From assembly GCF_016522075.1 (NCBI RefSeq), contig NZ_JAEHFW010000004.1, forward strand, positions 62,001-126,000: a stretch of DNA of 64,000 bases, read 5' to 3'. The notes under the pieces are model-generated. The model made no database searches, had not been told where the DNA came from, and was given only the letters and a program-made list of their open reading frames with translations. Each line of letters begins with the position of its first letter. The stretch's first letter is position 1. Source of the DNA: Mucilaginibacter segetis. GTDB taxonomy: Bacteria > Bacteroidota > Bacteroidia > Sphingobacteriales > Sphingobacteriaceae. A program made the position numbers and the translations under genes. Shown piece by piece: positions 26,549-36,022 of this stretch.

Positions 26549-27280
26549 ATGGAAAATAATACTTCTGACTACGTTTATAAAAACGTAATACAAATTGATG
26601 ATGCAGATGCTTCCCGTAAGTATTTAGCCAATGTATTTATATGGATGTTTGCTGCATTAGGTATTTCGGCGGTTATAACTTTTGAAATCACCCAACACTT
26701 AGATTTTTTAAAACTTATTGTCGACCCCGTAAACGGTGGATTTACAGGCTTGGGTTACATAGCTATTTTTTCTCCACTTGCATTTTCAGTTGTAATTAAT
26801 TTCGGGTATAATAAAATCTCATATCCGATCATGGTCTTTCTGTTTCTTGCTTATGCAGCTGTCATTGGTATCAGCTTGAGTATTTTATGTTTAATTTACA
26901 CAGCATCTTCTATATTTAGTGTGTTTTTAACTACTTCGTTGGTGTTTGGTGTAATGGCTGTAGCTGGCTATACAACCAGGCAAGACCTTACAAAATTCGG
27001 CTCCATTCTTTATATGATCTTTATTGGTGCTTTTATAGCCGGATTAGTAAATTTCTTTTTAGGAAGTGCACAAATCAGCTATATTTTAAGCTTTGTTTTT
27101 GCCGCAGCAATGATAGGGTTAACATCTTATTATGTGCAATTATTGAAACGAATAGGCGCAGGGCTTGAATATGGTTCAGCACAATACAAAAAATTAGTAA
27201 TTATTGGAGCATTTACACTTTATACTACTTTTATTAATCTGTTTATATCGTTGTTGCGTATTTTCGGTAATAGGCGATAA
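26549..27280 (+). CDS. Bax inhibitor-1/YccA family membrane protein
   Basis: The 243-residue protein has seven predicted membrane helices (for example VFIWMFAALGISAVITFEIT and VFLTTSLVFGVMAVAGYTTR) and the C-terminal aspartyl/Tyr pattern of the YccA group, including LTKFGSILYMIFIGAFIAGL. Relatives are pH-sensitive calcium-leak channels or FtsH modulators in the inner membrane. It has 73 bases of spacer after the unknown acidic protein and is closed by a terminator at 27301-27322. Its in vivo role in Bacteroidota is not established. Confidence 0.92.
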   Translation: MENNTSDYVYKNVIQIDDADASRKYLANVFIWMFAALGISAVITFEITQHLDFLKLIVDPVNGGFTGLGYIAIFSPLAFSVVINFGYNKISYPIMVFLFLAYAAVIGISLSILCLIYTASSIFSVFLTTSLVFGVMAVAGYTTRQDLTKFGSILYMIFIGAFIAGLVNFFLGSAQISYILSFVFAAAMIGLTSYYVQLLKRIGAGLEYGSAQYKKLVIIGAFTLYTTFINLFISLLRIFGNRR

Positions 27281-27300
27281 GTATATCTCATTAAATAAGT

Positions 27301-27322
27301 AAAGCCGCCTTGTGCGGCTTTT
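27301..27322 (+). terminator. Terminator of the Bax-inhibitor-1 gene
   Basis: AAAGCCGC (27301-27308) pairs with GCGGCTTT (27314-27321) around a five-base loop, with a T-run in the right arm, 20 bases after the stop. Confidence 0.85.
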
Positions 27323-27362
27323 CACATTTAACAGACCTCTGGTTTCGCAGGCCTATACTGTA

Positions 27363-27394
27363 TTTGCACATTACAAACTTATTATTCATCTTTG
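27363..27394 (+). promoter_or_regulatory. Promoter of the SAM-riboswitch/metH transcript
   Basis: TTTG at 27363-27366 and CATCTTTG at 27387-27394 are 20 bases apart, matching the Bacteroidota -33/-7 layout with one mismatch in the -7 box. Transcription would begin at about 27398, exactly where the riboswitch P1 stem starts. Confidence 0.6.
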
Positions 27395-27397
27395 TAA

Positions 27398-27506
27398 CGC
27401 TTATGGAGAAAGGCGGAGGGATTAGACCCTGCGATGTCTTGGCAACCTGTGCTTACAAGGTGCTACATTCTACTTGGACGGTTTAACCGGTCAGGAAAGA
27501 TAAGCG
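27398..27506 (+). promoter_or_regulatory. SAM-I (S-box) riboswitch
   Basis: The P1 stem is CGCTTAT (27398-27404) with ATAAGCG (27500-27506). Between them is the conserved S-box core: GGAGGGATTAGACCCTGCGA, then CTTGGCAACC, then AAGGTGCTACATTCTAC. These carry the P2 kink-turn and the pseudoknot/SAM-binding elements. It lies 100 bases before metH. Downstream, CGAAAGTC (27505-27512) can pair with GACTTTTCG (27527-27535), and a T7 run follows at 27548-27554. This is compatible with a competing expression platform, but the T-run is rather far from the stem, so the switching mode is uncertain. High SAM should switch the methionine genes off. Confidence 0.93.
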
Positions 27507-27607
27507 AAAGTCAAATAAATACACCTGACTTTTCGAGATAAGCTATATTTTTTTGTGTTGCAATTTGTTGCTTAACATAAGCAGCCTGCAACCCGCACAG
27601 CTTTATA

Positions 27608-30600
27608 ATGGATATTAGAAAAGAATTAGAGAAACGCATCCTGGTTATTGACGGGGCGATGGGCACCATGATACAACGGTACGAACTAACCGAGGAAGAT
27701 TTTCGTGGTGACCGTTTTCGTGACCATCCGTCAGATCTGAAAGGGAATAATGACCTGCTGAATATCACCCGTCCGGATGTGATTAAGGCTATACATGCCG
27801 AATACCTTGATGCAGGCGCCGATATTATTGAAACCAATACCTTTAGCACGCAGCGTATATCACTGGCAGATTATCATCTGGAAGAACTGGCTTATGAGTT
27901 GAGTTTTGAAGGTGCCCGTTTGGCACGCGAGGTTGCCGATGAATACACACAAAAAAATCCGGATAAGCCACGTTTTGTGGCCGGAGCTGTTGGTCCTACA
28001 AATCGTACCGCTTCCTTATCGCCGGATGTGAATGACCCCGGCTATCGTGCCGTTACTTTTGATGATTTGGCCGAGGCCTACTATGAGCAGGTACGTGGCC
28101 TGGTTGATGGTGGCGCACATGTATTATTAGTGGAAACCATATTTGATACACTTAATGCTAAAGCGGCATTATATGCTATCCAGCGCTATAAGGATGAATG
28201 CGAGGCAGCTGGTAAAAGCTATCCGGCGTATAGCAAAGATGGTGGTGTGATGATATCCGGAACCATAACAGATGCTTCCGGACGTACCCTTTCAGGACAA
28301 ACGGTTGAGGCTTTCTGGAACTCGGTAAGTCACGCTAACCTGCTGTCGGTAGGATTAAATTGTGCTTTGGGCGCGAAAGAAATGCGTCCGCATTTAGAAG
28401 AACTTTCCGAAAAGGCGGGAGTATATATTTCCGCTTATCCAAACGCGGGGCTCCCAAATGAATTTGGCGCTTATGACGAAACCCCTCATGAAACAGCTCA
28501 TCAGGTAGATGATTTCATGAAAGCTGGTTTGGTAAATATAGTAGGTGGTTGCTGTGGCACCACGCCAGACCATATAAGCCGTATTGCCGAAAAAGCAGCA
28601 AGGTATCAGGCGCGTAAAAAGCCGGTTATTGAACCGTACTTACGCCTTAGCGGTTTAGAGGCAGTAACGCTTACACCCGAAACCAACTTTGTAAATATTG
28701 GTGAACGTACTAATATTACCGGATCGCCCAAATTCTCCAAATTAATATTAGCCGAGGATTATGAAGCCGCGTTAAGTGTTGCCTTGCAGCAGGTAGAAGG
28801 TGGCGCCCAGGTGATAGATATTAATATGGATGAGGGGATGATAGACTCTGAAGCCGTGATGGTGAAATTCCTGAACCTGGTAGCTTCGGAGCCGGATATC
28901 GCCAAATTGCCGATCATGATCGATTCCTCTAAATGGACGGTTATTGAGGCCGGTTTAAAATGTTTGCAGGGCAAGGGTATTGTTAATTCTATTTCGCTAA
29001 AAGAAGGAGAAGAGAAATTTAAAGAATACGCGCGAAAAATTTTAAGCTATGGCGCAGCCACGGTAGTAATGGCTTTTGATGAAACCGGTCAGGCTGATTC
29101 ATTGGAGCGTCGTAAAGAGATCTGCGAGCGCTCTTACCGCATCTTAGTTGATGAAGTTGGCTTCCCTCCGCAGGACATCATATTCGACCCCAATATTTTA
29201 ACCGTTGCCACCGGGTTAGATGAGCATAATAACTACGCGGTTGATTTTATTGAAGCCACCCGCTGGATTAAGCAAAACCTACCACTGGCTAAGGTTAGCG
29301 GCGGGGTAAGTAATATATCGTTCTCATTCCGGGGGAATAACACTGTACGTGAGGCTATGCATTCCGCCTTCCTGTACCATGCTATTAAAGCAGGGTTGGA
29401 TATGGGAATTGTAAACGCTGGTATGCTGGAAGTTTATCAGGAGATACCCAAAGATCTGCTGGAACTGGTGGAAGATGTTTTACTGAACCGCAGGCCGGAT
29501 GCTACCGAACGTTTGGTTGAATTTGCCGATACCATAAAAAGTAAGGGCAAAACCGTTGTACGTGATGAGGAATGGCGTAAGGGAACTGTTGAAGAGCGGC
29601 TATCACATGCTTTAGTAAAAGGTATTATTGAGTATCTGGATGATGATGTTGAAGAGGCCCGTCAAAAGCTTCCTAAGCCGTTAGAAGTAATAGAAGGTCC
29701 GTTAATGGACGGGATGAATATAGTAGGTGACTTGTTTGGCGCCGGAAAAATGTTTTTGCCGCAAGTAGTAAAATCGGCAAGGGTAATGAAAAAGGCAGTT
29801 GCTTATTTATTGCCATTTATTGAGGCTGAAAAACAAAGAGTGATTGACGCCGGTGAAGACTCAAGCGGTAACCGGGCTAACGCCGGAAAAGTATTAATGG
29901 CCACTGTAAAAGGCGATGTGCACGATATTGGAAAAAATATAGTTGGAGTTGTTTTAGCCTGTAATAACTTTGAAGTGATTGACCTGGGCGTGATGGTGCC
30001 TGCTCAGCGTATTATTGAAGAAGCAAAAAAACAGGATGTTGATATCATCGGCCTCAGCGGACTGATAACTCCGTCGCTTGATGAGATGGTGCATTTTGCC
30101 AAAGAAATGGAACGTGAAGGGTTTACCATTCCGTTAATAATAGGAGGTGCTACCACATCAAGAATACATGCCGCGGTAAAAGTTGCACCAAACTATTCGG
30201 GGCCTGCTATTCATGTGCTGGATGCATCCCGAAGTGTTACGGTTTGCAGTAATCTGATGAACAAGGATCAACGCAATGAATATATACAGGGCATCAAGGA
30301 TGAATACGCCAAAGCCCGGGAAGCACATTTAAATAAAAAGTCGGACAAGCGTTTCGTAAGTATAGAAGATGCCCGTAATTTAAAATGCCAGATCAATTTA
30401 AACGGTGCAATGCCCGCGAAACCGGCCCTGACAGGTACAAAGGTTTTCGAAAATTATCCATTAGATAAATTGGTGCCTTATATTGATTGGACACCCTTTT
30501 TTCATACCTGGGAACTGCGTGGCAGCTATCCTAAAATATTTAATGACAAGTATGTTGGCACCGAAGCTAAAAAGCTGTATGATGACGCGCAGGTACTGTT

Positions 30601-31327
30601 AAAGCGTATAGTAGATAACAAATTATTGAGGGCTAACGGTGTAATAGGTTTTTGGCCTGCAAATAGTGTAGGTGATGATATAGAGATCTACACTGATGAA
30701 TCACGCACACAATTATTAACCCGCATACATACATTGCGTCAGCAGGCCGAAAAGGCCAAAGGCGAGCCTTATTACGCGCTATCGGATTTCATCGCACCTA
30801 AAGACAGCGGCATAGCCGATTACTGGGGTGGCTTTGCAGTTACTACAGGTATAGGATGTGATGAATTGGTGGCTGAATTTGAACGCGATCATGACGATTA
30901 TAACAGCATTATGGCAAAGGCACTTGCCGATCGGTTAGCAGAAGCGTTTGCTGAAAAAATGCATGAATTGGTACGTAAGGAATACTGGGGGTATGCAAAG
31001 GCTGAGAAACTCGAAACTGATGAATTGATAAAAGAAGCTTATCAGGGAATTCGCCCGGCGCCGGGTTATCCTGCCTGTCCGGATCATACGGAAAAGACCA
31101 CTTTATTTGAGATACTTAAGGCTGAAGACAATGCCCACATGTATTTGACCGAAAGCCTGGCTATGATGCCGGCAGCATCCGTAAGCGGATTTTATTTTGC
31201 TCATCCACAGGCACGCTATTTTGGCTTGGGTAAAATAGGCAAAGATCAGGTGGTGGATTATGCTAAACGTAAAAATATGTCAGTAGACACCGTTGAACGC
31301 TGGTTGGGGCCAAATTTGAATTATTAA
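27608..31327 (+). CDS. metH: Cobalamin-dependent methionine synthase
   Basis: The 1239-residue protein contains all four MetH modules in order. The homocysteine domain (1-330) has zinc ligands Cys252 (SVGLNCALGAK) and Cys315/Cys316 (GGCCGTTPDH). The pterin domain (about 350-610) has FVNIGERTNITGSPKF. The cap and B12 domains (about 640-890) have the cobalt ligand His772 in GDVHDIGKNI. The C-terminal SAM-dependent reactivation domain has RPAPGYPACPDH. It transfers the methyl group of 5-methyl-tetrahydrofolate to homocysteine. It is first in the riboswitch-controlled operon, with metF, which makes its methyl donor, two genes on. Confidence 0.98.
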   Translation: MDIRKELEKRILVIDGAMGTMIQRYELTEEDFRGDRFRDHPSDLKGNNDLLNITRPDVIKAIHAEYLDAGADIIETNTFSTQRISLADYHLEELAYELSFEGARLAREVADEYTQKNPDKPRFVAGAVGPTNRTASLSPDVNDPGYRAVTFDDLAEAYYEQVRGLVDGGAHVLLVETIFDTLNAKAALYAIQRYKDECEAAGKSYPAYSKDGGVMISGTITDASGRTLSGQTVEAFWNSVSHANLLSVGLNCALGAKEMRPHLEELSEKAGVYISAYPNAGLPNEFGAYDETPHETAHQVDDFMKAGLVNIVGGCCGTTPDHISRIAEKAARYQARKKPVIEPYLRLSGLEAVTLTPETNFVNIGERTNITGSPKFSKLILAEDYEAALSVALQQVEGGAQVIDINMDEGMIDSEAVMVKFLNLVASEPDIAKLPIMIDSSKWTVIEAGLKCLQGKGIVNSISLKEGEEKFKEYARKILSYGAATVVMAFDETGQADSLERRKEICERSYRILVDEVGFPPQDIIFDPNILTVATGLDEHNNYAVDFIEATRWIKQNLPLAKVSGGVSNISFSFRGNNTVREAMHSAFLYHAIKAGLDMGIVNAGMLEVYQEIPKDLLELVEDVLLNRRPDATERLVEFADTIKSKGKTVVRDEEWRKGTVEERLSHALVKGIIEYLDDDVEEARQKLPKPLEVIEGPLMDGMNIVGDLFGAGKMFLPQVVKSARVMKKAVAYLLPFIEAEKQRVIDAGEDSSGNRANAGKVLMATVKGDVHDIGKNIVGVVLACNNFEVIDLGVMVPAQRIIEEAKKQDVDIIGLSGLITPSLDEMVHFAKEMEREGFTIPLIIGGATTSRIHAAVKVAPNYSGPAIHVLDASRSVTVCSNLMNKDQRNEYIQGIKDEYAKAREAHLNKKSDKRFVSIEDARNLKCQINLNGAMPAKPALTGTKVFENYPLDKLVPYIDWTPFFHTWELRGSYPKIFNDKYVGTEAKKLYDDAQVLLKRIVDNKLLRANGVIGFWPANSVGDDIEIYTDESRTQLLTRIHTLRQQAEKAKGEPYYALSDFIAPKDSGIADYWGGFAVTTGIGCDELVAEFERDHDDYNSIMAKALADRLAEAFAEKMHELVRKEYWGYAKAEKLETDELIKEAYQGIRPAPGYPACPDHTEKTTLFEILKAEDNAHMYLTESLAMMPAASVSGFYFAHPQARYFGLGKIGKDQVVDYAKRKNMSVDTVERWLGPNLNY

Positions 31328-31367
31328 GCAGAGCCGGAGGCAAGAAGAGAGACATAAATAGCTAATA

Positions 31368-31730
31368 ATGACATACACAGACTTAGAAGCCTGGAAAGAA
31401 TCAAGATCATTAGTAAAAATGGTTTATGATTGCTTATTGCCATTTCCTAAAGAAGAGGTGTATGGTTTACAATCCCAGATAAAAAGGTCTGTAATATCAA
31501 TACCCTCTAATATAGCTGAGGGGTGTGGGCGTAGTCATCCTAAAGATTCAATGCGGTTCTTTTTTATTGCGAGAGGATCTGCTTATGAGTTAGAAACGCA
31601 ACTTTATCTCTCTTTTGATCTGGGATTTATTGACGATGCAGTTCTTAAGCAGCTTTTAGATAAACTTGCCCAAATAAGAAAATTACTTGCAGGGTTAATT
31701 AATCATCAAAAATCTCAAATAAAAGACTAA
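31368..31730 (+). CDS. Four-helix-bundle protein (23S rRNA intervening-sequence protein family)
   Basis: A 120-residue all-helical protein. MTYTDLEAWKESRSLVKMVY, PKEEVYGLQSQIKRSVISIP and SNIAEGCGR are the family signature of the S23/TIGR02436 group, first seen as ORFs in 23S rRNA intervening sequences and related to the bAvd protein of diversity-generating retroelements. It sits between metH (40 bases before) and metF (35 bases after) on the same strand with no own promoter visible. No rRNA, reverse transcriptase or variable repeat is near. It may be a selfish passenger or a nucleic-acid-binding helper; its role in this operon is unknown. Confidence 0.9.
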   Translation: MTYTDLEAWKESRSLVKMVYDCLLPFPKEEVYGLQSQIKRSVISIPSNIAEGCGRSHPKDSMRFFFIARGSAYELETQLYLSFDLGFIDDAVLKQLLDKLAQIRKLLAGLINHQKSQIKD

Positions 31731-31765
31731 TCTCACACTAATCACCCGCACTCGCACCAAATCGA

Positions 31766-32722
31766 ATGAAAATAACCGAACATATAGAAAACGCAAAGGG
31801 TAAAACGCTTTTCTCTTTTGAACTGATACCACCATTAAAGGGGCATAGTATACAAGGTATTTATGATGCTATTGATCCTTTAATGGAGTTTAATCCGCCT
31901 TTTATTGATGTGACCTCGTTGCGCGAGGATTATATTTATAAACAACATGAAACCGGCTTGTTGGAAAAACTGGCCTATCGTAAACGTCCGGGGACAATTG
32001 CTATCTGCGCTGCCATCATGAATAAATATAAGGTAGACACTGTTCCGCATTTGCTGTGCGGTGGCTTTACCAAGGATGAGACGGAGAACGGCCTGATTGA
32101 CCTTCAATTCCTGGGAATAGAAAACGTACTTGTGCTGCGTGGTGACGCTAGGCGTGGAGATAGTTCGTTTGTGCCAACACCTAATGGGCATTGCTACGCG
32201 ACCGATTTGCTGCAACAGGTAATAAATATGAATAATGGCGTCTATCTACACGAGAATCATGAAGGTATCCTGAAATCGGATTTTTGTGTTGGTGTAGCTG
32301 GCTATCCCGAAAAACATTTTGAGGCACCTAACCTGAAAACCGATTTTAAATATTTAAAGCAAAAGGTGGATATGGGAGCAAAATTTATTGTTACCCAGAT
32401 GTTTTTTGATAATCAGAAATATTTTGAGTTTGTAAATAACTGCCGGGCAAATGGAATTGACGTACCAATTATACCGGGATTAAAACCTATTACTACTTCA
32501 AAGCAGTTAGTTAATCTGTCAAAAACATTCCATATTGATATACCGGAAGATTTAAGCGACGCCATACACGACTGTAAGGAAGAAAAAAATGTTAAAGATG
32601 TAGGTATTGAATGGATGATAAATCAGTGTAAAGATCTGGTGAAGTTTGGCGCGCCTGTGCTGCATTTTTATACCATGGGAAATCCCGGTCCGACAAAAAA
32701 AATTGCTGAAGCTATATTTTAG
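31766..32722 (+). CDS. metF: 5,10-Methylenetetrahydrofolate reductase
   Basis: A 318-residue FAD-binding TIM-barrel enzyme of normal MetF length. Landmarks are LFSFELIPPLKG with the catalytic Glu near the start, NVLVLRGDARRGD (NAD/folate site), CVGVAGYPEKHFEAPN and FIVTQMFFDNQKYFEF, and IIPGLKPI. It reduces 5,10-methylene-THF to 5-methyl-THF, the methyl donor for MetH. It is the last gene of the SAM-riboswitch operon and is closed by a strong terminator, so methyl-donor supply and use are regulated together. Confidence 0.96.
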   Translation: MKITEHIENAKGKTLFSFELIPPLKGHSIQGIYDAIDPLMEFNPPFIDVTSLREDYIYKQHETGLLEKLAYRKRPGTIAICAAIMNKYKVDTVPHLLCGGFTKDETENGLIDLQFLGIENVLVLRGDARRGDSSFVPTPNGHCYATDLLQQVINMNNGVYLHENHEGILKSDFCVGVAGYPEKHFEAPNLKTDFKYLKQKVDMGAKFIVTQMFFDNQKYFEFVNNCRANGIDVPIIPGLKPITTSKQLVNLSKTFHIDIPEDLSDAIHDCKEEKNVKDVGIEWMINQCKDLVKFGAPVLHFYTMGNPGPTKKIAEAIF

Positions 32723-32730
32723 ATTTTTAT

Positions 32731-32776
32731 AAAAAGGACAAAGGGTGGACCATTAAAATGATTCCACCCTTTGTCA
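32731..32776. terminator. Terminator between convergent metF and S8 peptidase genes
   Basis: GACAAAGGGTGG (32737-32748) pairs with CCACCCTTTGTC (32764-32775), a perfect 12-bp stem with a 15-base loop and an A-run on the left. It lacks a long T-run on the plus strand and may work better on the minus strand. Confidence 0.8.
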
Positions 32777-32793
32777 TGAAGCACAATGATATT

Positions 32794-34437
32794 TTATTTA
32801 CTTCTTTCGCCTTTTAATTTAGAGGCAGCAACTAATGCTTTATAAGCATTAACAACACCCCCTGTTTTTGAAAGAGTAGTAAAATCAACTTTTTCTTTTG
32901 TGCCCGGTTTAATTACCATTGTACCGTTTAATGGAGTAGCTGATTCTAGTATAACCTGCTTTAATTGTTTTGCACTCAAATTAGGGTAATACTCTAATAC
33001 CAACGCGGCAATGCCGGCGGTAATAGGCGAAGCAAAGCTGGTTCCGTCAGCAGTATTAAACTCGGCATCCATATCAATAGAAGTAACCTTAACGCCGGGG
33101 GCAAAAACATCTACCGTTCTTTTGCCATAATTACTGAAAGAAGCAGGTAATTCTTCGTCCTGCTTAGCTGATGAGGCACCCACACTTATAACATTGTCTG
33201 CATCTGTGCTTGATCCATCTTCAAATGTGTCATTAGGATATTGTGGAGTTACATCCACATCCTGATTGTCGTTACCCGAAGCCTGTACTAAAAGCACATC
33301 TTTGGAGGCAGCATATTTAAAGGCTTCATCAACCCATGCCTTATGCGGAGATAATTTTTTCCCAAAGCTCATGTTAATGATCTTGGCGCCGTTGTCAACG
33401 GCATAGTGTATAGCATTAGCAATATCTTTATCGTACTCATCGCCGTTTGGTACAGCCTTAATGCCCATTATACGAACATTGTCTGCTATACCATCAATGC
33501 CGTAGCCGTTGCCGCGTACCGCGCCAATTAAACCTGCAACACCTGTTCCGTGTGATGCATCAGGGAATTTAAGGATATTATTACCATAAGGTTTTCCGTC
33601 TTTTATGTCAGGGTTATCACCCACAATACGTTTGCGTGCATCAAGGTCAGGATTTACATCGTTATTTAGTTTAGCAAGATACTCACTCAGGTCTGCTATG
33701 ATCTTGGCATTGGTAGAATTTCCACCTTCTTGCTGAAACACAGATTCCCATACGTATTTGCTGCGGTTAACCGTATCATTAGTTGTTTTTATCTTAGCCA
33801 GATCCTCTAATTTAAAGGCATCATCCGTTTTAAGGTTAAGCGCCCTTTTAATATAACCACTGGTGGTCATCAATGCATTCATAACGGGTTGCAATTGCTG
33901 TATACCCTGCTGCGATTTTTCAAGTGTTGAATCGTGCGTGGCTTTTACTTTAACCCAGTAATCGTACTCTTTTTGATCGCCGTTAATCGGGCCTGTCGCG
34001 TTGGCATATTTATCTTTAAGCCGGTTGTACTCTCTTACTTCTTCAGTAGTTTCAGTGTAATCGCATTTACCGCCGGGGCCGCCTAAAAAATCCCAGCCAT
34101 GTATATCATCAACATATCCGTTATGATCATCATCAATACCGTTGCCGGCAATTTCTTTTGGATTGGTCCACAATATTGGTTTTAGATCTGCCTGGGCGGT
34201 ATCTATACCACTATCTATTGTAGCTACAATAACTGTTTTGCTTTTTTTGCCTTTAACAAACTGATAAGCCTGGTTAAGGCTAACTCCAAAGTAGCCATCG
34301 GTTTTAAGATCCATTTGATGCCAGTTTTTTGGCAGTTCGGGTTCAGCAGCAGGCGCTGTTTGTGCAAAGCCTTGTATGCCGGTTAGCATGGTGCCGCAAA
34401 CCAGGGCACCCGTTATTAATTTGCAATATTTGTGCAT
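32794..34437 (-). CDS. Secreted subtilisin-like serine protease (S8) with long insert
   Basis: A 547-residue protein with a signal peptide ending at GFAQ. The catalytic triad is clear: Asp75 in VATIDSGID, His296 in SHGTGVAGLIGAV and Ser467 in GTSFASPITAG; the oxyanion Asn lies in VQASGNDNQ. The Asp-to-His spacing of about 220 residues is far above the roughly 30-40 of classical subtilisins. The insert (about 115-290) is charged and mostly helical, as known in some Bacteroidota subtilases. It ends 28 bases after an aldehyde dehydrogenase gene and may share its transcript. Substrate unknown. Confidence 0.92.
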   Translation of the reverse strand: MHKYCKLITGALVCGTMLTGIQGFAQTAPAAEPELPKNWHQMDLKTDGYFGVSLNQAYQFVKGKKSKTVIVATIDSGIDTAQADLKPILWTNPKEIAGNGIDDDHNGYVDDIHGWDFLGGPGGKCDYTETTEEVREYNRLKDKYANATGPINGDQKEYDYWVKVKATHDSTLEKSQQGIQQLQPVMNALMTTSGYIKRALNLKTDDAFKLEDLAKIKTTNDTVNRSKYVWESVFQQEGGNSTNAKIIADLSEYLAKLNNDVNPDLDARKRIVGDNPDIKDGKPYGNNILKFPDASHGTGVAGLIGAVRGNGYGIDGIADNVRIMGIKAVPNGDEYDKDIANAIHYAVDNGAKIINMSFGKKLSPHKAWVDEAFKYAASKDVLLVQASGNDNQDVDVTPQYPNDTFEDGSSTDADNVISVGASSAKQDEELPASFSNYGKRTVDVFAPGVKVTSIDMDAEFNTADGTSFASPITAGIAALVLEYYPNLSAKQLKQVILESATPLNGTMVIKPGTKEKVDFTTLSKTGGVVNAYKALVAASKLKGERSK

Positions 34438-34465
34438 TTTATAATATAATTTGTTTTTTAAGTAT

Positions 34466-36007
34466 TTACAGATCGAATTTAATTCCTTGTGCTAAAGGCA
34501 ACGTTTTAGAATGGTTTATAGTATTGGTTTGGCGACGCATGTACACCTTCCAGGCATCAGAACCAGACTCGCGTCCGCCGCCGGTTTCCTTTTCGCCGCC
34601 GAAAGCCCCACCTATTTCTGCACCGGACGTGCCTATATTTACGTTGGCTATACCGCAATCAGATCCCGCGAAAGATAAAAATGTTTCAGCTTCGCGCAGG
34701 TTATTGGTGATAATAGCAGATGAAAGTCCCTGCGGTACACCGTTTTGTAGATTGATGGCCTCATCCAGATCCTGATATTTGATAAGATAAAGTATAGGAG
34801 CAAAAGTTTCATGCTGTACTATAGCGTAATGGTTCTCTACCTCCGCTATGCAGGGTTTTACATAACACCCGGATGCGTAAGCCTCGCCCTCCAGTTTTCC
34901 GCCGTCCACCACAAAATTGCCACCCTCCGCTTTGCATTTTTCAATGGATTCCAGGTAAAGTTTAACCGCGTCTTTATCAATAAGCGGACCCATGTGGTTG
35001 TGTTCATCCAGCGGATCGCCGATTTTTATTTGCGCATATGCATTGATCAGTTTCTGCCTGAAATCATCATAAACACTATGATGAATAATTAAACGGCGGG
35101 TACTGGTACAACGCTGCCCCGCAGTGCCTACCGCGCCGAATACCGCGCCAATCAAAGCCATATCCAAGTCGGCGTTTTCGGTAATAATAATAGCATTGTT
35201 ACCGCCAAGTTCCAATAAACTTTTTCCTAATCGTGCACCTACGGCAGCGCTTACGGATTTCCCCATGCGGGTTGATCCTGTTGCCGATATTAATGGTAAA
35301 CGGGTATCATTGGCCATCAGTTCGCCAATACTGCGGTCACCAATAACCAGGCACGATACCCCTTCATCAATACCATTCTTTTTAAAAACATCCTGTGCAA
35401 TATGCTGGCAGGCAATGGCTGTTAAAGGTGTTTTTTCTGATGGTTTCCAAATACACACATCGCCGCAAACCCATGCCAGCATAGCGTTCCAGCTCCAAAC
35501 CGCTACCGGAAAGTTAAATGCCGAGATGATGCCCACAATGCCTAATGGATGATATTGTTCATACATGCGGTGTTCCGGCCGTTCTGAATGCATGGTTAAA
35601 CCATAAAGCTGTCTGCTTAATCCAACAGCAAAATCACATATATCTATCATTTCCTGTACTTCGCCGTAGCCCTCCTGCAAGCTCTTGCCCATTTCATAGG
35701 AAACTAAGGTGCCTAACTCTTTTTTATTGAGCCTTAGCTGATCGCCAATTTGCCTTACTATTTCGCCCCGTTTGGGTGCAGGTATTTGCCGCCAGCTTTT
35801 AAAGGCTTTAGCAGCAATATCTACTACGGTATTATACTCAGCAGGAGTAGCGAATTTAACGGAAGCTATACGTTTACCATCAACCGGAGATAGAATGTCG
35901 TTTACAGGCGAATCGGGACTGCTGCCTTCATCCTTGCCTGTACTAAAAGCATGGTTAATGTCGTTTATATGTAAATGATCAAGAATTTCTGAAATAGCTA
36001 AGCTCAT
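34466..36007 (-). CDS. ALDH7-type aldehyde dehydrogenase (aminoadipate semialdehyde/P6C dehydrogenase-like)
   Basis: From ATG 36007 the protein has 513 residues. Catalytic Cys300 lies in TAGQRCTSTRRL, the general base Glu in SLLELGGNNAIIIT, and the NAD site in ATGSTRMGKSVSAAV. The segments SGAEIGGAFGGEKETGGGRE and RRQTNTINHS near the end are characteristic of the ALDH7A1/AmaB group. Members oxidise alpha-aminoadipate semialdehyde (in equilibrium with piperideine-6-carboxylate) in lysine breakdown, though betaine aldehyde and others are also used. The start is supported by a TAACTTTG box 16-23 bases upstream. Confidence 0.92.
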   Translation of the reverse strand: MSLAISEILDHLHINDINHAFSTGKDEGSSPDSPVNDILSPVDGKRIASVKFATPAEYNTVVDIAAKAFKSWRQIPAPKRGEIVRQIGDQLRLNKKELGTLVSYEMGKSLQEGYGEVQEMIDICDFAVGLSRQLYGLTMHSERPEHRMYEQYHPLGIVGIISAFNFPVAVWSWNAMLAWVCGDVCIWKPSEKTPLTAIACQHIAQDVFKKNGIDEGVSCLVIGDRSIGELMANDTRLPLISATGSTRMGKSVSAAVGARLGKSLLELGGNNAIIITENADLDMALIGAVFGAVGTAGQRCTSTRRLIIHHSVYDDFRQKLINAYAQIKIGDPLDEHNHMGPLIDKDAVKLYLESIEKCKAEGGNFVVDGGKLEGEAYASGCYVKPCIAEVENHYAIVQHETFAPILYLIKYQDLDEAINLQNGVPQGLSSAIITNNLREAETFLSFAGSDCGIANVNIGTSGAEIGGAFGGEKETGGGRESGSDAWKVYMRRQTNTINHSKTLPLAQGIKFDL

Positions 36008-36022
36008 AATGGTTACTTTTGT

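Noticed and set aside
31368..31730. Possible diversity-generating retroelement or 23S rRNA intervening sequence because of the bAvd-like gene
   Set aside because: There is no reverse transcriptase, template/variable repeat pair or rRNA anywhere in the window.
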